Assembly (NCBI RefSeq): GCF_000427365.1
Contig: NZ_KE386488.1
Location: 2,019,882-2,083,881 of the forward strand
Source of the DNA: Rikenella microfusus DSM 15922
GTDB taxonomy: Bacteria > Bacteroidota > Bacteroidia > Bacteroidales > Rikenellaceae
Length of the DNA: 64,000 nt
Direction: 5' to 3'
Shown: in pieces, positions 19,059-27,532 of the stretch
How the letters are laid out: every line of letters begins with the position of its first letter
Numbering within the stretch: the stretch's first letter is position 1
Program-made: the position numbers and the translations under genes
The notes under the pieces: generated by a model
Told to the model about the DNA's origin: nothing
The model's input: only the letters and a program-made list of their open reading frames with translations
Databases searched by the model: none

Positions 19059-19090
19059 AGGTTCAGTGGTGTGCCGTGCGTTAATGGGTT

Positions 19091-19858
19091 TTATGCGTTG
19101 CCGTTGCGTTCGAGGAATTCGCGGGCCAGGTTCAGGTAATTGACGCTGCCGCTGCTGGAGGCGTCGTAGGTGATGACCGGCTTGCCGTAGCTGGGCGATT
19201 CGCTCAAACGGGTATTGCGCTGGATAATGGTGTGGAACACGAGGTTTCCGAAATGGTTTTTCACTTCGCCGACCACCTGGTTGGCGAGCCTCAGGCGGGA
19301 GTCGTACATCGTCAGCAGGAACCCTTCGATCTCCAGGCCGGGATTCAGTCCGGCCTTGACCATCTTGATGGTGTTGAGCAACTTGCCCAGCCCTTCGAGG
19401 GCGAAGTATTCGCACTGGACGGGAATGATCACGCTGTCGGCGGCGATCAGGGCGTTCAGGGTGAGCATGCCCAGCGACGGCGAGCAGTCGATGACGACGT
19501 AATCGTAGTCGGCCCGTACGGCGTCGAGCAGGTTTTTCATCCGGAACTGGCCGCCTTCCATTTGCGCGAGCTCGGTCTCGGCGCCTACGAGATTGATGTT
19601 CGAGGGCAACAGATGCAGGGCGGGGATTTCGTCCGACCGGAGGATGGACTGCGCGATGTCGGCTTCGCCGGTCAGAACGGTATAGGTATTGAACGCTCCG
19701 GGTTCGAAACCGAGTCCGGAGGTGGAATTGGCCTGCGGGTCGGCATCGACCAGGAGCACGCGTTTCTCAAGCACGGCCAGCGATGCGGACAGGTTGATGG
19801 AGGTCGTGGTCTTCCCGACCCCTCCTTTCTGGTTGGCCAGAGCTACTATTTTTCCCAT
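19091..19858 (-). CDS. parA: Chromosome-partitioning ATPase ParA
   Basis: Deviant Walker-A ATPase (Soj type) that drives origin segregation with ParB. It has 255 residues, a typical chromosomal length without the N-terminal HTH of plasmid ParA. The deviant Walker A is KGGVGKTTT near residues 11-19, followed by LLVDADPQANSTSGLG and VIDCSPSLGMLTLNAL. It is the first gene of parA-parB-DUF5683-transglycosylase. The promoter must lie in the repeat-rich region 19859-20467. Confidence 0.97.
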   Translation of the reverse strand: MGKIVALANQKGGVGKTTTSINLSASLAVLEKRVLLVDADPQANSTSGLGFEPGAFNTYTVLTGEADIAQSILRSDEIPALHLLPSNINLVGAETELAQMEGGQFRMKNLLDAVRADYDYVVIDCSPSLGMLTLNALIAADSVIIPVQCEYFALEGLGKLLNTIKMVKAGLNPGLEIEGFLLTMYDSRLRLANQVVGEVKNHFGNLVFHTIIQRNTRLSESPSYGKPVITYDASSSGSVNYLNLAREFLERNGNA

Positions 19859-20467
19859 AATGGTTTTCTATATCTTTCTCTCTCTTGCTCTTACGATTCG
19901 GCGGGGGTGGGTGGACGGCGCTCGTTCGCGTTATCGCAGGTCTGATTTTCTGTCGTTTCCGGGCCTCCGCTGCCCGGAGGCTGCTGCCCCGCCCGCTATC
20001 GCGGAAACTTATTCTTAATTGTATGTCTTTCGCCGACTGGCGTTTGTTCTTTCTTCGCCCGCTCGTGCCGCGGGAGCACCGGCTTTCCTGGACGCCTCCC
20101 CACGGGAGGCCCGCAATAAGGTCGCAAGCGCCTTCATTGCACACCCTCCCGGGCGTCCGACCGTAGAAATAACCGTACGATTTTATGTAAGGTTCTCCCT
20201 TAGTCAGGCCGGAGCCACCCCGGCGTAGGCCTGCAACTGCGCGGTGCTTGTTGCGGCCCCGCTGGCTCCGGCCATAATTAATTGTACGGTTTTAATTTAG
20301 GGATCCGCGCCAGCGGTTGGACCGGACGCCTCCTACGGTACGGGACCACCGGTCCTACCTTTCTTTAAAGAACAATTCATTCAATTTACAAAGGTAAATT
20401 TTTTCCCCGACATAAGGGCCAATGATTTTCGACAAGACGATGCAACCGGCATACAACCGGCCCGGCA
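19859..20467. repeat. Intergenic repeat-cassette mosaic
   Basis: Separates parA (-) from DUF5131 (-). It holds the beginning of a D cassette (about 20020-20090, 'gtctttcgccgactggcg'), a B fragment (cctccccacgggagg), an A-like palindrome at about 20166-20183, a C cassette (about 20205-20276, ggagccaccccgg ... ctggctccgg) and an A-like palindrome at about 20278-20298. The last 150 bp show nothing else recognisable. The DUF5131 terminator is not evident. Confidence 0.7.
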
Positions 20468-21187
20468 TCAAGGCAAATCGATCCCCGCTTTACGGGCCTG
20501 CTCATGCTGCAAACGCCGGGGAATACGGTAAAGCCGGCCCTCCTTGAACAAAGCCGCGCCCGTCTGGCGGAACGAAAAGGCGACCCCCGCCGCCCGGCAC
20601 TGCTCCCTGAGCGACAAGACCCAATCGAAATCGCAAATCCGGGCATCCGTTCCCGATTCGCCCCCAGCGACCACCTCTTCCGCCCAATCCGCCGACAACC
20701 ACGGGGTCAGATCGACCGGTCCCAGCAACGGTTCGCAGACAATAATTTTGTGCCGTATCGGAGCCTCCCGGTAAATCGGCAGCCGGTAATCCGCCCGGTC
20801 CTGATTTTCGACCGTGCAGCCGATCGTCACGTTCGGGTAACCCCGCGGTCCCCAGTCCGGCGGCAAGCACTCCCCCAGCCGGTCGATACGTTTGGTGATG
20901 AAAAGAAAATGCAAATCGCCGCGCAGCCGCATCATTTCCCACGCCTCGGGCCGCCACCTGTCGGCTTCGGGAACGAAAAAGTCGGAACTGAAACAGGTGT
21001 AAACCGTCGAACCGGCAGGAATTTTGCAGTTGCCTTTCCTGTCGCGCCGTACCGGCATGTCGAAAGAAGCCGTGCGGACAACGGTCGAAGCATCGCGATC
21101 GAACCGCGCGTCCATACGGTAAACATAGCAGTGCAGACACCCTGCGCTGATTTTGCGGCATCCGTGCCAGGGGTTCCAGAAAGGCAT
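20468..21187 (-). CDS. DUF5131 / phage Gp37-Gp68-like protein
   Basis: A 239-residue protein starting at 21187 (MPFWNPWHGCRKIS). The cysteine cluster 'GCRKISAGCLHCY' at residues about 9-21 and the segments 'SDFFVPEADRWRPEAW' and 'FLFITKRIDR' are characteristic of the Gp37/Gp68 (DUF5131) family. That family is distantly like radical-SAM proteins and is frequent in phages and mobile regions. 'VVAGGESGTDARICDFDW' is another hallmark. Its biochemical role is unknown. A -7 element lies about 46 bp upstream. The proximity to two phage-style regulators hints at an old mobile origin. Confidence 0.85.
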   Translation of the reverse strand: MPFWNPWHGCRKISAGCLHCYVYRMDARFDRDASTVVRTASFDMPVRRDRKGNCKIPAGSTVYTCFSSDFFVPEADRWRPEAWEMMRLRGDLHFLFITKRIDRLGECLPPDWGPRGYPNVTIGCTVENQDRADYRLPIYREAPIRHKIIVCEPLLGPVDLTPWLSADWAEEVVAGGESGTDARICDFDWVLSLREQCRAAGVAFSFRQTGAALFKEGRLYRIPRRLQHEQARKAGIDLP

Positions 21188-21232
21188 GCGTCCACGGGCG
21201 TCCGCCCATGGTTGAACGGCAGAACGCCGCTG

Positions 21233-21240
21233 CAAAGATA
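21233..21240 (-). promoter_or_regulatory. Candidate promoter -7 element for DUF5131
   Basis: TATCTTTG on the minus strand matches the Bacteroidetes TAnnTTTG box. A TTCG that could act as the -33 element lies 19 nt further upstream. It lies 46 bp before the ATG. Confidence 0.5.
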
Positions 21241-21291
21241 CGCAACAACCCGCAGACACGAACCGGACGAAAGCCGTTCCCGGCGCAGCGG

Positions 21292-21507
21292 CTACTCGGA
21301 ATCCGGTCTGTTGCGCCGGGAAGACGGCACGACCTTCAGATAGACTTCGCCGCCCCGGCGCAGGGCTTCCGCCCGAATCTGTTCGGCCAGTTCGCTGCAA
21401 GTGATCCCGTTGAGCGCCGACCGCACCGTGGGCAGACTGACCCCGAAGTCGCGGGCCAGCTTCTGCCGCTCGCCCAAAGGCATGATTATCTTTTTATCAG
21501 TGGCCAT
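21292..21507 (-). CDS. Small helix-turn-helix DNA-binding protein
   Basis: 71 residues. 'PLGERQKLARDFGVSLPTVRSALNG' (about residues 10-34) fits a helix-turn-helix in which LARDFGVS is helix 2 and TVRSALNG the recognition helix. The rest, ending SSRRNRPDSE, is charged. It is transcribed divergently from the S24 repressor, with a 109-bp AT-rich gap between them, in the style of a Cro/CI pair. I cannot name a family. The gene is short but has a good promoter, which supports it. Confidence 0.65.
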   Translation of the reverse strand: MATDKKIIMPLGERQKLARDFGVSLPTVRSALNGITCSELAEQIRAEALRRGGEVYLKVVPSSRRNRPDSE

Positions 21508-21566
21508 GTATTGTTTTTATTTTAAATATCTGTACCTTTAGCCTGCTTTCAGAGTGAAAGATTGTG

Positions 21567-21597
21567 CAAAGTTAGAGATAATAATCTTTTATTGCAA
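21567..21597 (-). promoter_or_regulatory. Promoter of the small HTH gene
   Basis: On the minus strand, TTG (21597-21595), a 20-nt spacer and TAACTTTG (21574-21567) match the Bacteroidetes -33/-7 architecture. It lies in the gap shared with the S24 repressor gene, so repressor binding here would control it. Confidence 0.6.
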
Positions 21598-21616
21598 GAT
21601 AAAAATCGTAAATTTT

Positions 21617-22354
21617 ATGACCGAGAAAGAAAAACTGAAGGCGTACCTTCAATATAAAGGCATCAGCAAAAACAGATTCTATACGGAAACCGGATTTTCC
21701 GTCGGTTTTCTGGACAGCGGTCGCAGCCTGGGAGCCGACAAGGTCAGGATAATCATCAATAAATTCCCGGACCTGAGCCTCGAATGGCTGATTATGGACG
21801 AAGGGGAGATGATTATCGAACCGCGTCCCGAGGGCGTCGCTTACGATATGCGGCCGAACATCTCGCATCTGGAGGAACCGGAAAGTCCTTATTACGTACC
21901 GACCCGGATATATACCCCTGCGGCGGGCGCGGCAGATCCGACGCGGCGCATACCCCTTTACGATTTCGAAGCGGCGGCCGGACTGGCTCCGGTATTCGAC
22001 GGACGGACAGCGCCGACGGGCTATCTGGCCATCCCCGAACTGCCGCGGTGCGACGGGGCGGTGAAAATGCGCGGCGATTCGATGTATCCGCTGCTTAAAG
22101 CGGGCGACATCGTGATATACAAACAGGTACACGACTGTACGAACATCATCTGGGGCGAAATGTACTTGGTTTCGTTCAGTTACGACGACGAAGAGTACAC
22201 CACGGTCAAATACCTGAACCGTATCGAAGAGAAACCCGACTTCGCCCGACTGGTCAGCTACAACGCCCACCATGCCCCGATCGAGATTCCCCTTACGGCG
22301 ATCCGGGCGCTCGCGATCGTCAAAGCCAGCGTGCGCTTCAACACGATGGGCTAA
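21617..22354 (+). CDS. S24 family LexA/CI-like repressor
   Basis: A 245-residue regulator starting at ATG 21617 (MTEKEKLKAYLQY). The N-terminal 65 residues form an HTH-like domain (AYLQYKGISKNRFYTETG). The C-terminal S24 peptidase domain has Ser155 in MRGDSMYPLLKAGD and Lys198 in TTVKYLNRI, the catalytic dyad for self-cleavage. The Ala-Gly at 121-122 (FEAAAGLAP) is a plausible cleavage site. It is divergent from the small HTH gene, and no integrase or structural phage gene is nearby. It may be a stand-alone stress-responsive repressor or a relic of a lost mobile element. Confidence 0.88.
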   Translation: MTEKEKLKAYLQYKGISKNRFYTETGFSVGFLDSGRSLGADKVRIIINKFPDLSLEWLIMDEGEMIIEPRPEGVAYDMRPNISHLEEPESPYYVPTRIYTPAAGAADPTRRIPLYDFEAAAGLAPVFDGRTAPTGYLAIPELPRCDGAVKMRGDSMYPLLKAGDIVIYKQVHDCTNIIWGEMYLVSFSYDDEEYTTVKYLNRIEEKPDFARLVSYNAHHAPIEIPLTAIRALAIVKASVRFNTMG

Positions 22355-22379
22355 ACGCTTATCGGACGGCTCCTGAAAC

Positions 22380-22421
22380 AGATCCCGCCTTTCCGGTCTG
22401 ACAAACGGAAAGGCGGGATCT
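22380..22421 (+). terminator. Intrinsic terminator of the S24 gene
   Basis: Perfect 16-bp arms (22380-22395, 22406-22421) around a 10-nt loop, followed by CTTATTT, 26 bp after the stop codon. Confidence 0.85.
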
Positions 22422-23003
22422 CTTATTTGACAAGGATATGTTTTGGCATATGTGCTGTTTCAATAAACATTTTTCGGCACGCACCGGATATGTTACCCGG
22501 CCTTGTACGATCAGACGCAAAACCGATAAGAAAAAATTTCCGATTACATACTTTGATATACCGAACCGTTTTGACTGGCGTTTTTTCGATTCTCGCATCT
22601 TACCCCCGACGGCTGAAAAAGCCCTCCGGCACTGAGTCGATAGGGAAGTTATCACCGAATAAGTCTGGTATGCCAAAGCTATAATCGGGCCTGTGAAATA
22701 GCATATATGTCTTTACCCGAAGCCATGCCGTGACTCTCCACCAACGACCTTGCGGTACCGCTCGCACCAAGGATCTGGAGTTTTCTCCGAGCAAAGGCAG
22801 GCGCAGGCCGAGTAAATGGAATACCGGGGAGCTGCGTATAAAACAGGGTAAAATCGTATATACTCACGTGAACCCAAAAGAATCGCAGACACTTCCTAAT
22901 ATCGATCGCCTGTTTCAACGTCCGGGACCGAAGCCGGCATACGCTGGGATTTCCGACGGACAAATCATTTCGGTTTTGTACTTTTGTCTTTCGGAACGAC
23001 GCA
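22422..23003. other. Non-coding gap before the lipid kinase
   Basis: No convincing gene, and no cassette of the A-E families. The region is less GC-rich than its neighbours. A -7 candidate TACTTTTG at 22979-22986 lies just upstream of the lipid-kinase ATG. The word 'aaaatcgtata' at about 22859 recurs near 54395 and (partly) 63363, significance unknown. Confidence 0.45.
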
Positions 23004-23975
23004 ATGACACCGAAGAATTTCGACATATCGCAGCGTTGGGCGGCCATCGTGAACCCCGTAGCCGGCAGCGGCAGGGGCCTGACGGACTGGCCGCAGATCA
23101 GCGGCCTGCTCCGCGACGAGGGGATCGCCGTGGATGCCATGTTCACGCTGCACAAATACCACGCTACGGAACTGGCGGTCGCGGCTGTGCGGCAAGGCTA
23201 CCGCCGGATCATCGTGGTGGGAGGCGACGGGACCATACACGAGACCGTCAACGGTTTCTTCATCCAGCAGGAGTGTCCGACCACCGACATCCTGATGGCC
23301 GTGATCGCCGTCGGAACGGGCAACGACTGGATACGCATGTTCGGTATCCCGCGCAACTACGTGGACGCGATCCGTTCGATCCGCGAAGGGCATGCTTTCC
23401 TGCAGGACGTGGGAAAAGTGAGCTATTACGAATCGAAAGTCCACCAGTCCCGCTACCTGGCCAACGTTGCCGGGTTCGGCTACGATGCAGCCGTCTGCCG
23501 GGGTTTCAACCGACTCAAGGAGAAAGGGTGCCGGGGCAAATGGATCTATCTGTTCAGCGTTTTCCGCGAAGCGCTGCGCTACCGGACGCGTCGCGTCCGG
23601 GTCGAAGTGGACGGCGAAGAGGTGTTCGACGGCAAACTGTTCACCGGCACCGTGGGCATCTGCAAATATACGGCGGGCGGGCTGACTCAGACGCCGAACG
23701 CCATTGCGGACGACGGGCTGTTCGACCTGACGGTGATTCCGGCAATGAACCGGGTGCGGCTCTTCAGCCGCTTCCGGGTCGTCTATACGGGCAACATCTA
23801 CGATATTCCGCGCGTTTCGCTGTTCCGGGGAGGTTCTATCCGGGTACATGCCGAACGGCCTGTACGGCTCGAAATCGACGGCGAAATTCTGGGTTATTCG
23901 GATTTCGAATTCCGCATCGTGGAACGGGCGGTACGCGTCGTCGTAAGCGAGAAGTTCATCCGGGACAGGGCCTGA
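23004..23975 (+). CDS. Diacylglycerol/lipid kinase family protein
   Basis: A 323-residue soluble lipid kinase of the DagK/YegS/BmrU family, phosphorylating diacylglycerol or a similar lipid at the inner membrane face. Hallmarks are 'AAIVNPVAGSGRG' at the N-terminus, the nucleotide-binding GGDGT (VVVGGDGTIHETVNGF), 'AVGTGNDWIRMFGIP', and the C-terminal beta-sandwich with 'DDGLFDLTVIP'. ATG 23004 directly precedes MTPKNFD, and longer frames are unsupported. It is monocistronic. The exact lipid substrate is unknown. Confidence 0.92.
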   Translation: MTPKNFDISQRWAAIVNPVAGSGRGLTDWPQISGLLRDEGIAVDAMFTLHKYHATELAVAAVRQGYRRIIVVGGDGTIHETVNGFFIQQECPTTDILMAVIAVGTGNDWIRMFGIPRNYVDAIRSIREGHAFLQDVGKVSYYESKVHQSRYLANVAGFGYDAAVCRGFNRLKEKGCRGKWIYLFSVFREALRYRTRRVRVEVDGEEVFDGKLFTGTVGICKYTAGGLTQTPNAIADDGLFDLTVIPAMNRVRLFSRFRVVYTGNIYDIPRVSLFRGGSIRVHAERPVRLEIDGEILGYSDFEFRIVERAVRVVVSEKFIRDRA

Positions 23976-24543
23976 ACCGGGCTTCGCCGACGATCCGCGA
24001 CGGCGGACAGTGGTCGTGCGGCCCGCGGCAAAGGGACACCGCGCCTGCCGCCGATCCTCGGGAATCGCTTTGGGAGAACGTCCCCTCGAATCGGTCCCCG
24101 CGCCAACGGACAGCCATGGCATCGAAGTGCATAACGTACGATTGCTCCGTTTAGCCGAAGCCAGCGGGGATGCTTACAGCTCTTCACCGGGGACTGTCTG
24201 CTGCACGGACGATTGATTGTTCCGTTGAAACTAAATCTTCGCGTGAGCGGGACGGGCCGGACGCCTCCCGCATCGGAGGCTCGGTGCCGTTCGGCACTCG
24301 GGCCGAGCTGTAATGATCCGAAGATTCCCGTGCGCCCGACTCGAATGAAAAATTAACCCTACGTTTTTTATTTGGTTTATATGCGAGGTTACTCTATTTG
24401 TGTGTATATAGATAATTTTAGTGTGTTTTGTTCTGGTTTGTCTCCGAAGCGACAAAGCCGCTTCGAGGCAATACCGTGCAAGGCTTCATATAGCCGGCAT
24501 ATCATTGTATAGAACCGGGTACGGACGAATGACGATACGATAA
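23976..24543. repeat. Intergenic region with a reversed B cassette
   Basis: No gene is seen. A reversed B cassette spans about 24240-24345 (gggccggacgcctccc, a ggtgccgttcggcactcgggcc hairpin, then gcccgactcgaatg), ending in a degenerate A palindrome at about 24351-24368. 24370-24543 is AT-richer and should contain the promoter of the S9 peptidase, but no clean TAnnTTTG is visible. Confidence 0.6.
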
Positions 24544-27327
24544 ATGAATCATACGATGACAAAATTTCGATGGATGGCGGCGCTGTGCGCCGGGTTGTTG
24601 TTCGGCACGGGAAACGTGCAGGCGCAGAAGAAGACATTGGGACAGGAAGCGTTCGACGGATGGCGTCAGATTGCCGCGCCCCGGATCAGCGACGACGGCC
24701 GGTGGACGGTTTACGGGCTGAATCCGGCTCGGGGCGACGGGCAGACCGTCGTTTACGACGCTTCGAACGGGACGACCGATACCCTCCGTCGGGCTTCCGA
24801 CGCCCGATTGTTCGGCCCGGCCGGGGCGCCGTGGGTAGCGGCGAAGGTCGGCCCGACCTTCGCGCAACGGCGGCGGGAGAAGATCGCGAAGACCCCGAAA
24901 GATCGCAGGCGGCCCGACACCCTGTTGCTGGTTTCGCTGCTTTCCGACGAACGTGTCGTCGTGCCCCGGCTCAAGGAATTTCAAGTCGCCGACCGGGAGG
25001 GGAGCGGAGTCGTGGCTTACCTCTATGAGGTGGTGCCCGCTACGGATACGAGCACGGCGGTGAAAAAGGCTCCGAAATCGAAGAAGTTCAACCGGCTGGT
25101 GCTGTGGAATACCGCCGCGGGCGGCGACAGTACGGTGGTGGACAGTGTGGAGAATTTCGCCCTGTCGCGGAACGGGAAACTGCTGCTTTATACCCGGAAA
25201 GGGGATAGCCTGCGCAGCGTGTGGGCCTGTGCGGACGGCCAACGGACGGAGCTGTACCGCGCTTCGGCGGGCCGGACCGGAACGTTGGCCGTGGACGAAG
25301 CCGGACGGCAGGGGGCCTATCTCGTGACGCCCGACACGACTGCGACGGGTGCTCGATACGAACTCTATTATTTTACGGCGAAGAAACCGCAGCCGCAGCG
25401 CATTGCGGCGCAGGGCGCTGCCAACGGCTTTACGGTGAGCGAGTTCGGGAAACCGGAATTTTCGCGCGAAGGGGGATGGCTGACCTTCGGGATGAACGTG
25501 CCGCCGCGGGTGGTGCCGAAAGATACCCTGCCCGAAGACGAGAAGAGCGCCTTCGATCTGTGGAGCTATACCGACACGCTGCTGATGACCCAGCAGCTGG
25601 CGAATGTCAAACGGCTGAAAGAGCGGAGTTACCGGGCGGCTTACGACACCCGGACGGGAAAGTGGGTCTTGCTGGAGGATAAGGAGCTGGCGTCGGTGGC
25701 GTTCGCCGGGAACGACGACGCCCCATATGCGCTGGGGACGGATGTCCGGCCTTACGAATGGGCCAGCACGTGGGAATCGCCGGGCACGAAAGATTTGTAT
25801 GCGGTGGATGTGCGCACGGGCGGGAGGCGATTGCTGGCGAAGGGAGTCAGGGCGCAGGCTTCGATTTCGCCGGACGGACGGTATGTCGCGTGGTACGATG
25901 CTCCGGCGGCGGAGTGGAAAGCGGCGGCGACCGAGGCCGGAAAGGGCGGAGAAGTGTCGCTCTCGCGGGCGATTCCTTACCCGATGTCCGTGCCGGATTT
26001 CGATATGCCGGACTATCCTTCGGCCGAAGGCATGGCAGGCTGGACGGCGGACGGCCGGGCGGTGATTTACGATCGTTTCGACCTGTGGCTGGCGGATCCG
26101 TCGGGCCGGCGTGCACCGGAGTGCCTGACCCGCGGAGCGGGGCGGCGGGACAGCGTTCGGTTCCGCTATGTCCGGCTCGATCCGCAGGAGCGGACGATCG
26201 ACCTGTCGCGGCCGGCGCTGCTCTCGGCATTCGACCGCTCTTCCCGCGACGGGGGGTATTATCGCCTGCCTGCGGGGGGCGGCGAACCGGAAAAACTGGT
26301 GATGGACGGTCATAAATACACGTTCGTGGCAAAGGCGAAAGAGGCGGATGTCCTGTTGTGGCAGCGGGAAAATTTCCGCGAGTACCGCGACCTGTGGCGG
26401 TCGGGGTTGTCGTTCGCGGATTTGCAAAAGGTGAGCGACGCGAATCCGCAGGCGGCCCGGTACGAGTGGGGCAGTGTGCGCCGCGTGGCGTGGGAGGATA
26501 TGAACGGCGTTCCGGCCGAAGGGCTGCTCTATCTGCCAGAGGATTACGATTCGACGCGCCGCTATCCGGTGATCGTCTATTTTTACGAGACGCATACGGA
26601 CGACATTCATAAGCACGTGCACCCGCAGCCGAGCTGGTCGATCGTGATTCCGGCGGTCTGCACTTCGCAGGATTACGTGGTTTTCATGCCGGACATCCGT
26701 TACCGGACGGGGTATCCGGGGCAGTCGTGCTACGACGCGGTGGTGAGCGGCGCCCGGATGTTGATCGACCGGGGAATCGCCGATCCGCGGCGCATCGGTC
26801 TGCAAGGGCAGAGCTGGGGCGGTTACCAGATCGCCTACCTGGTGACGCGCACGAACATGTTCCGCTGCGCCAGTCCGGGCGCTCCGGTGTCGAACATGAC
26901 TTCGGCTTCGGGCGGTATCCGCTGGGGGTCGGGCATGCCGCGCATGTTCCAGTACGAGCACGGGCAGAGCCGGATCGGAGGCTCGCTGTGGGAGAGACCG
27001 ATCGAGTATATCGAAAATTCCCCGCTTTTCTTTGCGAACAAAGTGCGTACGCCGATGCTGATGCGCCACGACGACGCGGACGAGGCGGTGCCGTGGTACC
27101 AGGGCATCGAGTATTTTCTGGCGTTGCGCCGCCATGGGGTGCCGGTGTGGATGGTGAACTACAACGGTCAGCCCCATAACCTGAAACGTTATGCGGACCG
27201 GTTGGACTGGGACCGCCGGATGATGCAGTTTTTCGACCATTACCTCAAAGACGCCCCCGCGCCGCGCTGGATGCGCGAGGGGATTCCGGCGACGGACAAA
27301 GGGATCGACCCGAAACTGGATTATTGA
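24544..27327 (+). CDS. Secreted S9 family (prolyl oligopeptidase) peptidase
   Basis: A 927-residue exported serine peptidase with a signal peptide (about 1-28, ending VQAQ). A long N-terminal beta-propeller-like region (residues about 35-650) is followed by an alpha/beta hydrolase domain. The catalytic Ser is in GLQGQSWGGYQ (about residue 757), with Asp in HDDADEAVPW (about 841) and His in GQPHNL (about 877). It is longer than DPP IV-type enzymes and probably trims peptides in the periplasm. ATG 24556 is an alternative start. A strong terminator follows. Confidence 0.9.
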   Translation: MNHTMTKFRWMAALCAGLLFGTGNVQAQKKTLGQEAFDGWRQIAAPRISDDGRWTVYGLNPARGDGQTVVYDASNGTTDTLRRASDARLFGPAGAPWVAAKVGPTFAQRRREKIAKTPKDRRRPDTLLLVSLLSDERVVVPRLKEFQVADREGSGVVAYLYEVVPATDTSTAVKKAPKSKKFNRLVLWNTAAGGDSTVVDSVENFALSRNGKLLLYTRKGDSLRSVWACADGQRTELYRASAGRTGTLAVDEAGRQGAYLVTPDTTATGARYELYYFTAKKPQPQRIAAQGAANGFTVSEFGKPEFSREGGWLTFGMNVPPRVVPKDTLPEDEKSAFDLWSYTDTLLMTQQLANVKRLKERSYRAAYDTRTGKWVLLEDKELASVAFAGNDDAPYALGTDVRPYEWASTWESPGTKDLYAVDVRTGGRRLLAKGVRAQASISPDGRYVAWYDAPAAEWKAAATEAGKGGEVSLSRAIPYPMSVPDFDMPDYPSAEGMAGWTADGRAVIYDRFDLWLADPSGRRAPECLTRGAGRRDSVRFRYVRLDPQERTIDLSRPALLSAFDRSSRDGGYYRLPAGGGEPEKLVMDGHKYTFVAKAKEADVLLWQRENFREYRDLWRSGLSFADLQKVSDANPQAARYEWGSVRRVAWEDMNGVPAEGLLYLPEDYDSTRRYPVIVYFYETHTDDIHKHVHPQPSWSIVIPAVCTSQDYVVFMPDIRYRTGYPGQSCYDAVVSGARMLIDRGIADPRRIGLQGQSWGGYQIAYLVTRTNMFRCASPGAPVSNMTSASGGIRWGSGMPRMFQYEHGQSRIGGSLWERPIEYIENSPLFFANKVRTPMLMRHDDADEAVPWYQGIEYFLALRRHGVPVWMVNYNGQPHNLKRYADRLDWDRRMMQFFDHYLKDAPAPRWMREGIPATDKGIDPKLDY

Positions 27328-27340
27328 TGCGCTTTTGCGG

Positions 27341-27387
27341 AACAGGCCGTGCGGCTCCCCTCGCAAAGGGGAGCCGCACGGCCTGTT
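27341..27387 (+). terminator. Terminator of the S9 peptidase gene
   Basis: Perfect 20-bp arms (27341-27360, 27368-27387) with a 7-nt loop, then TTTATAC. It insulates the phosphate regulon from the upstream gene. Confidence 0.85.
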
Positions 27388-27409
27388 TTATACGGCGTTA
27401 TGTCCGCGC

Positions 27410-27475
27410 TTAACAATTTGGTAACGTTAAGTTAATAAAATACTAAGGGCGTGTTAAGGAGGGGTTAATATGGGG
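27410..27475 (+). promoter_or_regulatory. Pho-box-like array: six repeats with 11-bp period
   Basis: The triplet TAA occurs at 27411, 27422, 27433, 27444, 27455 and 27466, spaced exactly 11 bp apart. It is mostly preceded by T (on the opposite strand, TTA at the same period, e.g. CTTAACA and CCTTAGTA). One helical turn between direct repeats is the arrangement bound by PhoB-family response regulators. The array ends 12 bp before a -7 element and lies directly upstream of the OprP-like porin and the pst genes. The binding protein is inferred, and no phoB/phoR pair is in the window. Confidence 0.7.
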
Positions 27476-27479
27476 ATTC

Positions 27480-27487
27480 TATGTTTG
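27480..27487 (+). promoter_or_regulatory. Porin promoter -7 element
   Basis: TATGTTTG matches TAnnTTTG exactly. The usual -33 position is occupied by the last 11-bp repeats, as expected for an activator-dependent promoter. It implies a leader of about 40 nt and argues against the upstream ATG at 27470. Confidence 0.65.
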
Positions 27488-27532
27488 CGGTGTAGAAATA
27501 AGGGAAAGAATATCGCACCGAAACAGATGCTT

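Noticed and set aside
18114-19858. A parS site near parAB
   Set aside because: No GTTTCACGTGAAAC-like 14-bp palindrome was found by eye in the parAB region or elsewhere in the window.
22679-23155. 158-residue minus-strand frame overlapping the lipid-kinase start
   Set aside because: Overlaps a certain gene, has Arg/Ser-rich shadow composition, and has no homologous features.
27470-27532. Upstream ATG for the porin
   Set aside because: It would place the -7 box inside the coding region and add a non-signal-like leader (MGILCLRCRNKGKN). ATG 27533 gives a proper signal peptide.
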